From Jejuia sp047345485 (lineage in GTDB: Bacteria > Bacteroidota > Bacteroidia > Flavobacteriales > Flavobacteriaceae): a DNA stretch of 64,000 nucleotides. Of the stretch, positions 44,270 to 52,517 are shown piece after piece (position 1 is the stretch's first letter; the number at the start of each line of letters is the position of its first letter). The DNA lies in contig NZ_JBLFEN010000001.1 of assembly GCF_047345485.1 (NCBI RefSeq), positions 248,001-312,000 of the forward strand. Direction: 5' to 3'. The translations under genes were made by a program, and so were the position numbers. The notes below the pieces were generated by a model. That model did no database searches. It saw only the letters and a program-made list of their open reading frames with translations, and was not told the DNA's origin.

Positions 44270-44929
44270 TTAAGATTTTTTAGCGGTTAAATTAACCTTA
44301 AGTTCCATATCATCATTTATAAATTTATCACCTAAATTATCAAAAAATGACTTTGATCCGTATTTCACATTCCATTTAGAACGATCTATTGTAAAGGTTT
44401 CACTAATCAAGCTCATTACATCTCCGTTTTGAGAAACAGTAACAGGAAATGTAATATTATTTTTAACTTCTTTTAGTGTCAAATTTCCAGATAACATAGT
44501 TTTACCATCAACTTCAGTAATTCCTGTAATTTCAAATGCAGCACTAGGGTGATTTTCAACATCAAAAAAGTCAGGGCTTTTTAAATGCCCTAACAATTTA
44601 CCATTGCCTTCATCTTCAGCTGGAATATCCAGAACGTTAATTGATGCCATATTAACTAAAAACGAACCGCTTTCAATTGATCCATTGTTAACTTTAACTA
44701 CGCCAGATTCTAATTTTATAATACCATTGTGAGACCCAGTAGGTTTAAATCCTTTCCACTCAATTGTTGATGCATTAGTATCTGCAACATATTTTACCGC
44801 TGCAGCTTCTGCTTTTGCAGCTGCCTCGGCAGCAGATGTTTCAGCTTCTTTAGCTTTGTCTTTACACCCTACAAGTGCTACAGTAAACGCACATATAAAT
44901 AATATAGCTTTAAATTTCATTGTCATCAT
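44270..44929 (-). CDS. YceI-family lipoprotein
   Basis: This is a lipocalin-like polyisoprenoid-binding protein. From the chosen start (MMTMKFKAILFICAFTVALV) it has a signal peptide with lipobox VGCK, an alanine- and glutamate-rich linker (residues about 25-45, EAETSAAEAAAKAEAAAV) and a YceI beta-barrel (STIEWKGFKPTGSHNGIIKL, LLGHLKSPDFFDVENHPSAA, LTLKEVKNNITFPVTV, DRSKWNVKYGSKSFF). Members bind lipid-like isoprenoids and respond to stress in some species. The linker is low-complexity. An upstream TTG-type start would add 16 residues and is unlikely. It is divergent from grpE. Confidence 0.93.
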   Translation of the reverse strand: MMTMKFKAILFICAFTVALVGCKDKAKEAETSAAEAAAKAEAAAVKYVADTNASTIEWKGFKPTGSHNGIIKLESGVVKVNNGSIESGSFLVNMASINVLDIPAEDEGNGKLLGHLKSPDFFDVENHPSAAFEITGITEVDGKTMLSGNLTLKEVKNNITFPVTVSQNGDVMSLISETFTIDRSKWNVKYGSKSFFDNLGDKFINDDMELKVNLTAKKS

Positions 44930-45044
44930 TGTTTTGAATTTAATATTAAGTTCCAAAAGTAATAATTTGTTTCGCAAAACGAATTAATTGTTAAACAAAA
45001 GTTTTGTTAAAAATTTAAATGACAATATGGCATTTTAATAATAA

Positions 45045-45060
45045 TGGCAGTACTTTTGCC
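45045..45060 (+). promoter_or_regulatory. Sigma-54-like or TAnnTTTG promoter of grpE-dnaJ
   Basis: TGGCAGTACTTTTGCC contains TGGCA and TTGC at exactly the 12-bp spacing of sigma-54 -24/-12 elements (one mismatch, G for C, in the -24 box). The same bases include TACTTTTG (45051-45058), a perfect vegetative -7 box. It is also an inverted repeat TGGCA-N7-TGCCA when the next A is included. The ATG of grpE is at 45095. Confidence 0.55.
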
Positions 45061-45094
45061 AACCGAAATACAGTAGTATCAATTATATACAAAA

Positions 45095-45658
45095 ATGAGC
45101 AAAAAAAGCAAAGTAAAAGATATAAAAGACACACAAGACAGTGGCGTAGAAAAAGAACCTGTAGCGGTTGAAGAACAGCAAGAGCAAGAGGTTGTTGAAG
45201 AATTATCTGTAGAAGATAAATTAAAAGAGGAGCTCCAGAACGAAAAGGATAAATTTTTACGTTTGTTTGCAGAGTTTGAAAATTATAAAAAACGTACATC
45301 TAGAGAACGTATAGAATTATTTAAAACCGCTGGAAAAGAGGTAATGGTAGAAATATTACCAGTTCTTGATGATTTTGAGCGTGCTTTAACACATATTGAA
45401 GACGATAAGGAAGCGGAAGAATTACGTAAAGGCGTATTACTAATTTATCAAAAATTATTATCTACGTTAGAGAAAAAAGGGCTTTCTGTAGCTGAAGTAT
45501 CTCAAGGTGATACATTTGATGCTGAAATACATACAGCTATAACACAAATACCCGCACCCAACGATGATTTAAAAGGTAAAGTGGTTGATGTAGTAGAAAA
45601 GGGTTATAAATTGGGAGATACTATTATTCGTTTTCCAAAAGTAGTTGTAGGTCAATAA
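45095..45658 (+). CDS. grpE: Nucleotide exchange factor GrpE
   Basis: GrpE releases ADP from DnaK and so resets the chaperone cycle. The protein has 187 residues. The first 45 residues are charged and low in order (KKSKVKDIKDTQDSGVEKEP). A long coiled coil follows, then LRLFAEFENYKKRTSRERIE, which is a core signature, and the beta domain GDTFDAEIHTAITQIPAPND and GYKLGDTIIRFPKVVVGQ. dnaJ starts 9 bp after its stop, so the two form an operon. The upstream promoter candidates are listed separately. Confidence 0.97.
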   Translation: MSKKSKVKDIKDTQDSGVEKEPVAVEEQQEQEVVEELSVEDKLKEELQNEKDKFLRLFAEFENYKKRTSRERIELFKTAGKEVMVEILPVLDDFERALTHIEDDKEAEELRKGVLLIYQKLLSTLEKKGLSVAEVSQGDTFDAEIHTAITQIPAPNDDLKGKVVDVVEKGYKLGDTIIRFPKVVVGQ

Positions 45659-45667
45659 AATAAAATC

Positions 45668-46786
45668 ATGGCAAAAAGAGATTATTACGAAATTTTAGGG
45701 ATTAGCAAAGGAGCAAGTGCCAGTGAAATAAAAAAGGCTTACAGAAAAAAAGCTATTGAGTTTCATCCTGATAAAAACCCTGACAATAAAGAGGCAGAAG
45801 CTAATTTTAAAGAAGCAGCGGAAGCTTATGAGGTTTTAAGTGATGCTGATAAAAAAGCACGTTATGATCAGTTTGGACATCAAGCCTTTGATGGTGGCGG
45901 TGGCTTTGGCGGCGGCGGTATGAACATGGACGATATTTTCAGTCAGTTTGGAGATATTTTTGGTGGCGGCGGTTTCGGCGGTGGTTTCTCAGGTTTTGGT
46001 GGTGGCGGAGGCCAACGTCGTGTTAAAGGGAGCAACCTTCGTATTAGAGTAAAACTAACTTTAGAAGAAATAGCTAATGGCGTAGAAAAGAAAATTAAAG
46101 TAAAACGTAAAATTCAAGCACCAGGGACAACTTACAGAACGTGTGCAACTTGCCAAGGAACAGGACAAGTTCTCAGAATTACCAATACTATTTTAGGAAG
46201 AATGCAAACCTCTGCACCTTGTAATGTTTGTGGTGGTGCTGGACAAACTATCGATAAAAAGCCTGCTGACGCTGATGCACAAGGCTTAAAAATAGCAGAA
46301 GAAACAGTGTCCATCAAAATACCTGCAGGTGTAGTAGATGGTATGCAACTTAAAGTTTCAGGAAAAGGAAATGATGCTCCAGGAAATGGTATTTCAGGAG
46401 ATTTATTAGTTGCTATAGAAGAAATAGACCATAATCATTTACAGCGTGAAGGTGATAATTTACACTACGATTTGTATGTAAGTTTTCCTGAGGCAGTATT
46501 AGGAACATCTAAGGAAATTGATACGGTAACAGGCAAAGTACGTATTAAAGTAGAAGCTGGTGTGCAATCTGGTAAAATTTTACGCTTACGCGGAAAAGGA
46601 ATTCCAAGTATTAATGGCTATGGTAAAGGAGATTTACTAGTTCATGTTAATGTATGGACACCAAAGACGCTTAATAAACAGCAAAAACAATTTTTTGAAG
46701 ACATGCTAGAAGATGACCATTTTTCCCCAAAACCAGAAAGTTCTGATAAATCGTTTTTTGAGAAAGTAAAGGATATGTTTTCATAG
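45668..46786 (+). CDS. dnaJ: Chaperone DnaJ (Hsp40) with reduced zinc domain
   Basis: DnaJ delivers unfolded proteins to DnaK and stimulates its ATPase. The J domain is complete, with HPD in IEFHPDKNPDNKEAE. A glycine-rich linker (residues about 73-115, GGGGFGGGG types) follows. The cysteine region holds only two CxxCxGxG motifs, CATCQGTG and CNVCGGAG, instead of the four usual in E. coli DnaJ, so one zinc site remains. I recall the same two-motif pattern in other flavobacterial DnaJ. The C-terminal domains (IPAGVVDGMQLKVSGKGNDA, GKILRLRGKGIPSINGYGKG) are intact; 372 residues in all. Confidence 0.97.
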   Translation: MAKRDYYEILGISKGASASEIKKAYRKKAIEFHPDKNPDNKEAEANFKEAAEAYEVLSDADKKARYDQFGHQAFDGGGGFGGGGMNMDDIFSQFGDIFGGGGFGGGFSGFGGGGGQRRVKGSNLRIRVKLTLEEIANGVEKKIKVKRKIQAPGTTYRTCATCQGTGQVLRITNTILGRMQTSAPCNVCGGAGQTIDKKPADADAQGLKIAEETVSIKIPAGVVDGMQLKVSGKGNDAPGNGISGDLLVAIEEIDHNHLQREGDNLHYDLYVSFPEAVLGTSKEIDTVTGKVRIKVEAGVQSGKILRLRGKGIPSINGYGKGDLLVHVNVWTPKTLNKQQKQFFEDMLEDDHFSPKPESSDKSFFEKVKDMFS

Positions 46787-46899
46787 TAAATTCAAAATTC
46801 TTTATACACCCATGTTACTTGTAGTTTATAGGTTTTTTGAGTTTTAGTGGTTCTAATAATTTAATGTTTTAAGTTATATTTGAAGACAATTCAACAGTT

Positions 46900-46930
46900 A
46901 AAAAATTCCATTGTAAAATGGAATTTTTTA
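46900..46930. terminator. Terminator 1 after dnaJ
   Basis: AAAAAATTCCAT (46900-46911), loop TGTAAA, ATGGAATTTTTT (46918-46929): a perfect 12-bp stem with a T tract on both strands. It lies 113 bp past the dnaJ stop. Confidence 0.88.
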
Positions 46931-46991
46931 ATTTAATACCTAACTTATCTTAATAGTTTTGCTATTAGTTAAGAAAAAAAAACTATATTTG

Positions 46992-47026
46992 ATTATCGCT
47001 AGTTCTTACTAGTGATAATTTTTCTT
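46992..47026 (+). terminator. Terminator-like hairpin 2
   Basis: ATTATCGCTAGT (46992-47003), loop TCTT, ACTAGTGATAAT (47008-47019), with one G-T-type mismatch, followed by a T-rich tract (TTTTCTTTTTC). Confidence 0.65.
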
Positions 47027-47044
47027 TTTCATAGCAATTTTTTT

Positions 47045-47082
47045 CCCATCCTTAAGTTAAATTGAGGGTGGGTTTTGTTTTT
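47045..47082 (+). terminator. Terminator-like hairpin 3
   Basis: CCCATCCTTAA (47045-47055), loop GTTAAA, TTGAGGGTGGG (47062-47072), with G-T pairs, followed by TTTTGTTTTT. The third such structure in this gap. Confidence 0.65.
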
Positions 47083-47263
47083 ATAAATTCTTGTTTTTTT
47101 TAGGCCTTTTAAAATAGGCTCTTATCTTTATAAGTTTAGAGTATACTCTTTATAAACCTGTAAATTAAGCATGTCAATTTTTCCCTAAATATTTAGGCTA
47201 TTTGCAGTTAACGGACTCGTATACATTTAATATCTTTACACTTCTTATAATATAAAATGGTGA

Positions 47264-48196
47264 ATGAATAACCTACTAGACGTAAAAGGAGTTAGCAAGA
47301 GTTTTGGAGATTTTACTGCGTTAAATAACGTTTCTATTTCGGTACCAAAAGGCAGTATTTATGGTCTTTTAGGTCCTAATGGTGCTGGTAAAACTACTTT
47401 AATTAGAATTATCAATCAAATTACGCTACCAGATTCTGGAACTGTAATTCTAGATGGTGAGACTCTTAAAGCATCTCATATAAAAGATATTGGGTATTTA
47501 CCCGAAGAACGAGGTTTGTACAAATCTATGAAAGTAGGTGAACAAGCCATGTATTTAGCACAGTTAAAAGGCTTATCAAAATCAGTTGCTAAAGAACGTT
47601 TAAAATATTGGTTTGATCGTTTAGAAATTGGTGACTGGTGGCACAAAAAAATACAAGAACTCTCTAAGGGAATGGCACAAAAAATACAGTTTGTGGTAAC
47701 TGTTTTGCACGAACCTAAATTATTGATTTTTGATGAACCATTTTCGGGATTCGACCCTATTAATGCGAATTTAATAAAAGATGAAATTTTAAAATTACGA
47801 GAAAATGGCGCTACAGTTATATTTTCAACCCACCGCATGGAGTCAGTTGAAGAGTTGTGCGATGACATAGCTCTTATAAATAAATCTAATAAAATTTTAG
47901 ATGGTAAAATTTTAGATGTTAAGCGTGCATACAAATCTAATACGTTTGAGGTTGGTATCAACACATCAAATAATTTAGCACTACAACAAGAGCTTTCTAA
48001 ATTATTTAAAATAACACCTGCTAATTTTAAAACATTAAATAATGAGTTGAAGTTAAGCGTTCAAATTAATGGAAATCAGTCTCCTAATCAATTATTGAGT
48101 TTTTTAACTTCAAAAGGAGAAGTGTCTCATTTTGTAGAATTAATACCAAGTGTAAACGATATTTTTATTCAAACAGTAACTAAAAACAGCCTATAA
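47264..48196 (+). CDS. ABC transporter ATP-binding protein (NatA-like)
   Basis: This is the ATPase of an ABC-2 exporter, 310 residues. Walker A is GPNGAGKTTLIRI, the signature is LSKGMAQKIQFV, Walker B is LLIFDEPFSGFDP, and the H-loop follows in IFSTHRMESVEELCDDIAL. The C-terminal 80 residues correspond to DUF4162. NatAB-type systems export sodium or drugs; the substrate here is not visible. The permease starts 4 bp after its stop, and it heads a six-gene operon. The ATG at 47264 is the only sensible start. Confidence 0.94.
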   Translation: MNNLLDVKGVSKSFGDFTALNNVSISVPKGSIYGLLGPNGAGKTTLIRIINQITLPDSGTVILDGETLKASHIKDIGYLPEERGLYKSMKVGEQAMYLAQLKGLSKSVAKERLKYWFDRLEIGDWWHKKIQELSKGMAQKIQFVVTVLHEPKLLIFDEPFSGFDPINANLIKDEILKLRENGATVIFSTHRMESVEELCDDIALINKSNKILDGKILDVKRAYKSNTFEVGINTSNNLALQQELSKLFKITPANFKTLNNELKLSVQINGNQSPNQLLSFLTSKGEVSHFVELIPSVNDIFIQTVTKNSL

Positions 48197-48200
48197 TAAT

Positions 48201-49514
48201 ATGAATCATTTGCCTCTTATTATAAAGCGTGAATATTTATCAAAGGTTAAAAACAAGTCGTTTATTGTAATGACTATTTTAAGCCCTATTATCATGATAG
48301 CGCTTATAAGTGTTGTAGCCTATTTATCTCAATTAAATAATGATAAAGTACGAACAATTTTAATTTTAGATGAATCTGGAAAGGTAAAAGATATCTTTAA
48401 AAACACTGATAATACAACTTATAATATACTAGATGGCATGTTGCTGGCCGATGCTAAAGTATTAGTAACTGAAACTTCAGGATATGGGTTACTTCATATT
48501 AAAAATAACCATACTATAGCGCAACTTTCAAAAGGGATAAAATTTTATTCGGAAGAGTCACCCTCATTATCTACAATATCTAACTTAGAGAATAAAATAG
48601 AAAAGCACTTAACCTTAATGAATTATGAAGCTGTAGGTGTGGATATAGAAAAAATTAAAGCATCTAAAGTAAATGTAGATATTTTTCAAGAAAATTTTGC
48701 TGGCGAGACGTCTTCTAAAACAGATAGCGTTATTAAATTAATATTTGGTGGTGCTGCAGGATATTTACTATTTATGTTCATTATCATTTACGGTAATATG
48801 ATTATGCGAAGTGTTATAGAAGAAAAAACCAGTAGAATTATTGAGGTTATAGTATCATCTGTAAAACCAATACAGCTTATGCTTGGTAAAATTATTGGCA
48901 CCTCATTAGCAGGTCTTACGCAGTTTGCTATTTGGCTGTTGTTAGGTAGTGTATTACTATTTGTTGTTTCTGCAATATTTGGCATAGATATGGCACAGAT
49001 GCAAACGCCACAACAGGCCGCAATAGAGCAAGCAATGGAAAACCCAGAAATAAATAATCAAATACAGAATGGAATTCAAGGTTTTTTTAACTTACCGCTA
49101 ACTAACTTAATTGTTGCGTTTATATTCTTTTTTTTAAGCGGGTATTTATTATACAGTTCTCTTTACGCAGCCATTGGTGCTGCGGTTGATAATGAAACTG
49201 ATACACAACAATTTATGTTGCCTATTATAATGCCATTAATACTTGCCGTTTATATTGGTATTTTTACAGTAATTGAAGATCCACATGGTACCGTATCTAC
49301 CATATTTTCATTTATACCATTAACATCTCCAGTAGTAATGCTTATGCGAATACCTTTTGGTGTACCTATTTGGCAACAATTACTATCTTTAGCAATATTG
49401 ATAGGCACGTTTATATTTACGGTTTGGATTGCTGCTAAAATATACAGAGTAGGTATCTTAATGTATGGAAAAAAACCTACCTATAAGGAATTGATAAAAT
49501 GGATAAGATACTAG
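48201..49514 (+). CDS. ABC-2 type permease (NatB-like)
   Basis: This is the membrane part of the exporter, 437 residues. An N-terminal helix (about 18-40) is followed by a large extracytoplasmic domain (about 45-180) and a cluster of about five helices in the second half. Conserved parts include RSVIEEKTSRIIEVIVSSVK and QLMLGKIIGTSLAGLTQF, as in NatB/YhaP proteins, and AAIGAAVDNETDTQQFMLPI near the end. It pairs with the ATP-binding gene (4 bp) and is followed 3 bp later by the MscS-family gene. Confidence 0.93.
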   Translation: MNHLPLIIKREYLSKVKNKSFIVMTILSPIIMIALISVVAYLSQLNNDKVRTILILDESGKVKDIFKNTDNTTYNILDGMLLADAKVLVTETSGYGLLHIKNNHTIAQLSKGIKFYSEESPSLSTISNLENKIEKHLTLMNYEAVGVDIEKIKASKVNVDIFQENFAGETSSKTDSVIKLIFGGAAGYLLFMFIIIYGNMIMRSVIEEKTSRIIEVIVSSVKPIQLMLGKIIGTSLAGLTQFAIWLLLGSVLLFVVSAIFGIDMAQMQTPQQAAIEQAMENPEINNQIQNGIQGFFNLPLTNLIVAFIFFFLSGYLLYSSLYAAIGAAVDNETDTQQFMLPIIMPLILAVYIGIFTVIEDPHGTVSTIFSFIPLTSPVVMLMRIPFGVPIWQQLLSLAILIGTFIFTVWIAAKIYRVGILMYGKKPTYKELIKWIRY

Positions 49515-49517
49515 TAT

Positions 49518-50456
49518 ATGCAAGATAACCTAAAAGAAAATATTCAAGATGAAGTTGGTGCTTTTGAAGAAGTACTACAAGAAACTTCTGTAGGACAAGC
49601 TATCATTAATGTTCTTGAATTTAAAATTTTGGATTTTTCTTATGGTACAGGCGAAGATGCACACCAAATAGTATTAAAAACAAAATATTTAATACTAGTT
49701 GTTCTAGTAATGCTATTAACCACCATTGTACTAAGATGGGTAAAAAAACTTGTTACAAGGCGAATGCCGAAGGAAGATAAGGTAAAGTTTAACACTGTTT
49801 TTTCTTTTACAAGATGGGTTATTTATTTAATTGTAATTTTAGTAGTATTTGATGCTATAGGTTTTAATGTTACAGCAGTTTTTGCAGCATCAGCAGCCTT
49901 ATTGATTGGTGTTGGTTTAGCATTACAAACTTTATTTCAAGATATTATATCTGGTATTTTTATTTTGATTGATAGATCTGTTCAAGTAGGTGATATTATC
50001 GAAATAGAAGGTAAAGTAGGGAAGGTTGAAGAAATTAAACTAAGAACTACAAGAGCTGTAACCATTGATAATAAAGTATTAATTATACCAAATCATCAAT
50101 ATCTTACTAATAGTTTATACAATTGGACGCAAAATGGTAAAGTAACTAGAGAGCACGTATTAGTTGGTGTTGCATACGGTAGTGATGTTAATTTAGTAAA
50201 AAAAATATTACTGCAGGCTGCCGATAGCCATGATATGGTTTTAAAACATCCTGCACCTTTAGTATTTTTTGAAAATTTTGGTGATAGTGCATTAGAGTTT
50301 AAACTTGTATTTACACTTAATGACAGTTTTATCGGTGCGATTCCTAAAAGTGATATACGTTTTGAAATTGATAAACTATTTAGAGAAAACAATATTTCCA
50401 TTCCTTTTCCGCAACGCGATATTCATATTAAATCAAACGTTACAGAAGGTAAATAA
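49518..50456 (+). CDS. MscS-family mechanosensitive ion channel
   Basis: The protein has 312 residues with about three membrane helices (near 54-72, 92-112, 118-150). The pore-lining region is AASAALLIGVGLALQTLFQD followed by IISGIFILIDRSVQVGDIIE, the well-conserved MscS linker and beta domain; then RTTRAVTIDNKVLIIPNHQY. The C-terminal cytoplasmic domain is short. The channel would open on membrane stretch to release solutes. It lies between the exporter permease (3 bp) and an outer-membrane protein gene (8 bp) in the same operon. Confidence 0.94.
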   Translation: MQDNLKENIQDEVGAFEEVLQETSVGQAIINVLEFKILDFSYGTGEDAHQIVLKTKYLILVVLVMLLTTIVLRWVKKLVTRRMPKEDKVKFNTVFSFTRWVIYLIVILVVFDAIGFNVTAVFAASAALLIGVGLALQTLFQDIISGIFILIDRSVQVGDIIEIEGKVGKVEEIKLRTTRAVTIDNKVLIIPNHQYLTNSLYNWTQNGKVTREHVLVGVAYGSDVNLVKKILLQAADSHDMVLKHPAPLVFFENFGDSALEFKLVFTLNDSFIGAIPKSDIRFEIDKLFRENNISIPFPQRDIHIKSNVTEGK

Positions 50457-50464
50457 TAACACTT

Positions 50465-51343
50465 ATGCAATATCGCTTTTTATGTTTACCCTTAATGTTT
50501 TTTGTGTTTACAACACAGGCATATGCTCAGTTAACCGATCTTGCACGTTTAGAATATTCATTTATACCGCAAAGTAATACAGATGATGACTATACCAGAA
50601 TACGCGCATCATTAAATTTTCCCATAGAGACTAAAAAAGACTGTTACCTTATTTTAGGAGCAGAATACAATAGGATAATTCTTGATTTAGATGATAATTA
50701 TCCTTTTAATACTCAGGGCTTAAAGCGAATTCATATTATAGATGTTAATTTGGGATATACCTTTAAATGGAATAAAGATTGGCGCATTGGTTTAAAAATT
50801 AATCCTAGAATAGCATCAACCTTATCCAGAAGTACAGATGCAGATGATATTTTTTTAAACGGAGGTGTATTTGCGATAAACGATAGAACTAAGGACGAAT
50901 CGCTAAAAAAACCTTACAGATTAATATTAGGTTTAACATATAACGCTACAACAGGCCTACCTTTCCCTTTACCATTTATTAGTTATTATAGAGCAATAAA
51001 TGAAAAATGGAGTTTTAGTGCTGGTATTCCAAAATCCAACTTAAAATACTTTTTAGACCAAAAAAATAATGTGCAAGCGTTTGTTGGTTTAGATGGGTAT
51101 TTGGCTCATTTACAAGAACCTTCAGTTGTTAATGGACAAAGTGTTGATCATATTTCATTATCAGTTGCTGTTGGTGGATTGGGTTATGAGTATTTATTTT
51201 CAAAACATTTGGTAGGGTATTTGTACACAGGCTATACATTCAGATTAAATAATGTGTTACGTAATGAAAATAGAGAAGAAGTTTTTAAATTAGACGAAGT
51301 AAATGCCTTTTATTTAAGAACAGGAATAAAATTTAAAATTTAA
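50465..51343 (+). CDS. Predicted outer-membrane beta-barrel protein
   Basis: The protein has 292 residues. The signal peptide ends TQAYAQ (about 20). The mature part shows alternating hydrophobic strands with aromatic ends, such as ARLEYSFIPQSN, YTRIRASLNFPIE, DCYLILGAEYNRIIL, VNLGYTFKWNKDWRIGLKIN and, at the terminus, VNAFYLRTGIKFKI, which fit a beta-barrel of about 10-12 strands. It may belong to the DUF6268 type group, which I am not sure of. It lies within the exporter/MscS/regulator operon. Confidence 0.85.
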   Translation: MQYRFLCLPLMFFVFTTQAYAQLTDLARLEYSFIPQSNTDDDYTRIRASLNFPIETKKDCYLILGAEYNRIILDLDDNYPFNTQGLKRIHIIDVNLGYTFKWNKDWRIGLKINPRIASTLSRSTDADDIFLNGGVFAINDRTKDESLKKPYRLILGLTYNATTGLPFPLPFISYYRAINEKWSFSAGIPKSNLKYFLDQKNNVQAFVGLDGYLAHLQEPSVVNGQSVDHISLSVAVGGLGYEYLFSKHLVGYLYTGYTFRLNNVLRNENREEVFKLDEVNAFYLRTGIKFKI

Positions 51344-51346
51344 AGT

Positions 51347-52510
51347 ATGCCAAAAATATTAATTATTGAAGATGAAGCTGCCATAAGGCGAGTTTTGGTT
51401 AAAATTCTTTCAGAAGAAAATGATACGTATGAGGTTGAAGAAGCTGAGGATGGATTGTCTGGTATGGGAAAAATTAAAAAGACAGATTACGATTTAGTAC
51501 TTTGTGATATTAAAATGCCAAAAATGGATGGTGTTGAAGTACTAGAAGCTACTAGAAAAATAAAACCCGAAATTCCTATTGTAATGATTTCTGGTCATGG
51601 CGATTTAGATACTGCAGTAAATACGATGCGTTTAGGTGCGTTTGATTATATCTCTAAGCCACCAGATTTAAATAGGTTATTAAATACTGTTAGAATTGCA
51701 TTAGATAGAAAAGAGCTGGTAGTAGAAAACAAGATTTTAAAGAAAAAGGTAAGTAAAAAGTATGAAATGATTGGTGAGAGTGCTGCAATCTCGCAAATTA
51801 AAGATATGATTGATAAAGTTGCACCTACTGATGCTAGAGTACTAATAACCGGGCCAAACGGAACAGGAAAAGAATTAGTAGCACATTGGTTACATGAAAA
51901 AAGTGATCGTGTTAAAGGCCCAATGATTGAGGTAAACTGTGCAGCAATACCAAGCGAATTAATAGAAAGCGAATTATTTGGACATGTTAAAGGCGCCTTT
52001 ACTAGCGCAAATAAAGATAGAGCAGGAAAGTTTGAAGCAGCTAATAGTGGTACTATTTTTTTAGATGAAATAGGAGACATGAGTTTATCTGCCCAAGCTA
52101 AAGTACTAAGAGCATTACAAGAAAGTAGAATTCAGAGAGTTGGTAGCGATAAAGATATTAAGGTGAATGTCCGTGTTGTAGCGGCTACAAACAAAAATCT
52201 AAAAAAAGAAATTGAAGCAGGTAATTTTCGTGAAGATTTATACCACAGACTTGCTGTTATACTCATAAAAGTACCAGCGTTAAACGATAGGCGAGAGGAT
52301 ATACCACTTTTAGTAAATCACTTTGCTAAAAAAATCGCAAACGATCAGGGTGTAGCTCAAAAAGAGTTTTCTGAGAAAGCTATAAAACTTTTACAAGATT
52401 ACGATTGGACGGGTAATATTAGAGAATTACGCAATGTTATAGAACGACTTATTATACTAGGCGGCACAGAAGTAAGTGAAAAAGATGTGAAACTATTTGC
52501 TTCAAAATAA
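51347..52510 (+). CDS. Sigma-54-type response regulator lacking a DNA-binding domain
   Basis: The protein has 387 residues. A receiver domain (1-120) has the phospho-acceptor D54 in VLCDIKMPKMDG, with MISGHGD and ISKPPD completing the site. The AAA+ domain (about 140-365) has a Walker A of ITGPNGTGKEL, the sigma-54 contact GAFTSAN, ELFGHVKGAFTSANKDRAGK, FLDEIGDM and the sensor block NIRELRNVIERLI. It ends directly after, at residue 387, with no Fis-type helix-turn-helix. It could still activate sigma-54 RNA polymerase from solution. It is fourth before the operon end and no histidine kinase gene is adjacent. Confidence 0.94.
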   Translation: MPKILIIEDEAAIRRVLVKILSEENDTYEVEEAEDGLSGMGKIKKTDYDLVLCDIKMPKMDGVEVLEATRKIKPEIPIVMISGHGDLDTAVNTMRLGAFDYISKPPDLNRLLNTVRIALDRKELVVENKILKKKVSKKYEMIGESAAISQIKDMIDKVAPTDARVLITGPNGTGKELVAHWLHEKSDRVKGPMIEVNCAAIPSELIESELFGHVKGAFTSANKDRAGKFEAANSGTIFLDEIGDMSLSAQAKVLRALQESRIQRVGSDKDIKVNVRVVAATNKNLKKEIEAGNFREDLYHRLAVILIKVPALNDRREDIPLLVNHFAKKIANDQGVAQKEFSEKAIKLLQDYDWTGNIRELRNVIERLIILGGTEVSEKDVKLFASK

Positions 52511-52517
52511 AAATAAT

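Larger units (their letters stand above)
46787..47263. other. Intergenic region with three terminator-like hairpins
   Basis: This 477-bp gap between dnaJ and the exporter operon holds hairpins at 46900-46930, 46992-47026 and 47045-47082. No coding region of note is seen. A -7-like TATCTTTA lies about 25 bp before the ABC transporter start, at roughly 47231-47238. Confidence 0.6.

Noticed and set aside
45015..45299. Minus-strand open frame with leucine-rich sequence
   Set aside because: It is antisense to grpE and its leucine runs reflect the reverse complement of glutamate- and glutamine-rich codons.
45885..46015. Repetitive GGTGGC-type sequence that could look like a tandem array
   Set aside because: It encodes the glycine/phenylalanine linker of DnaJ; there are no spacers as in CRISPR.
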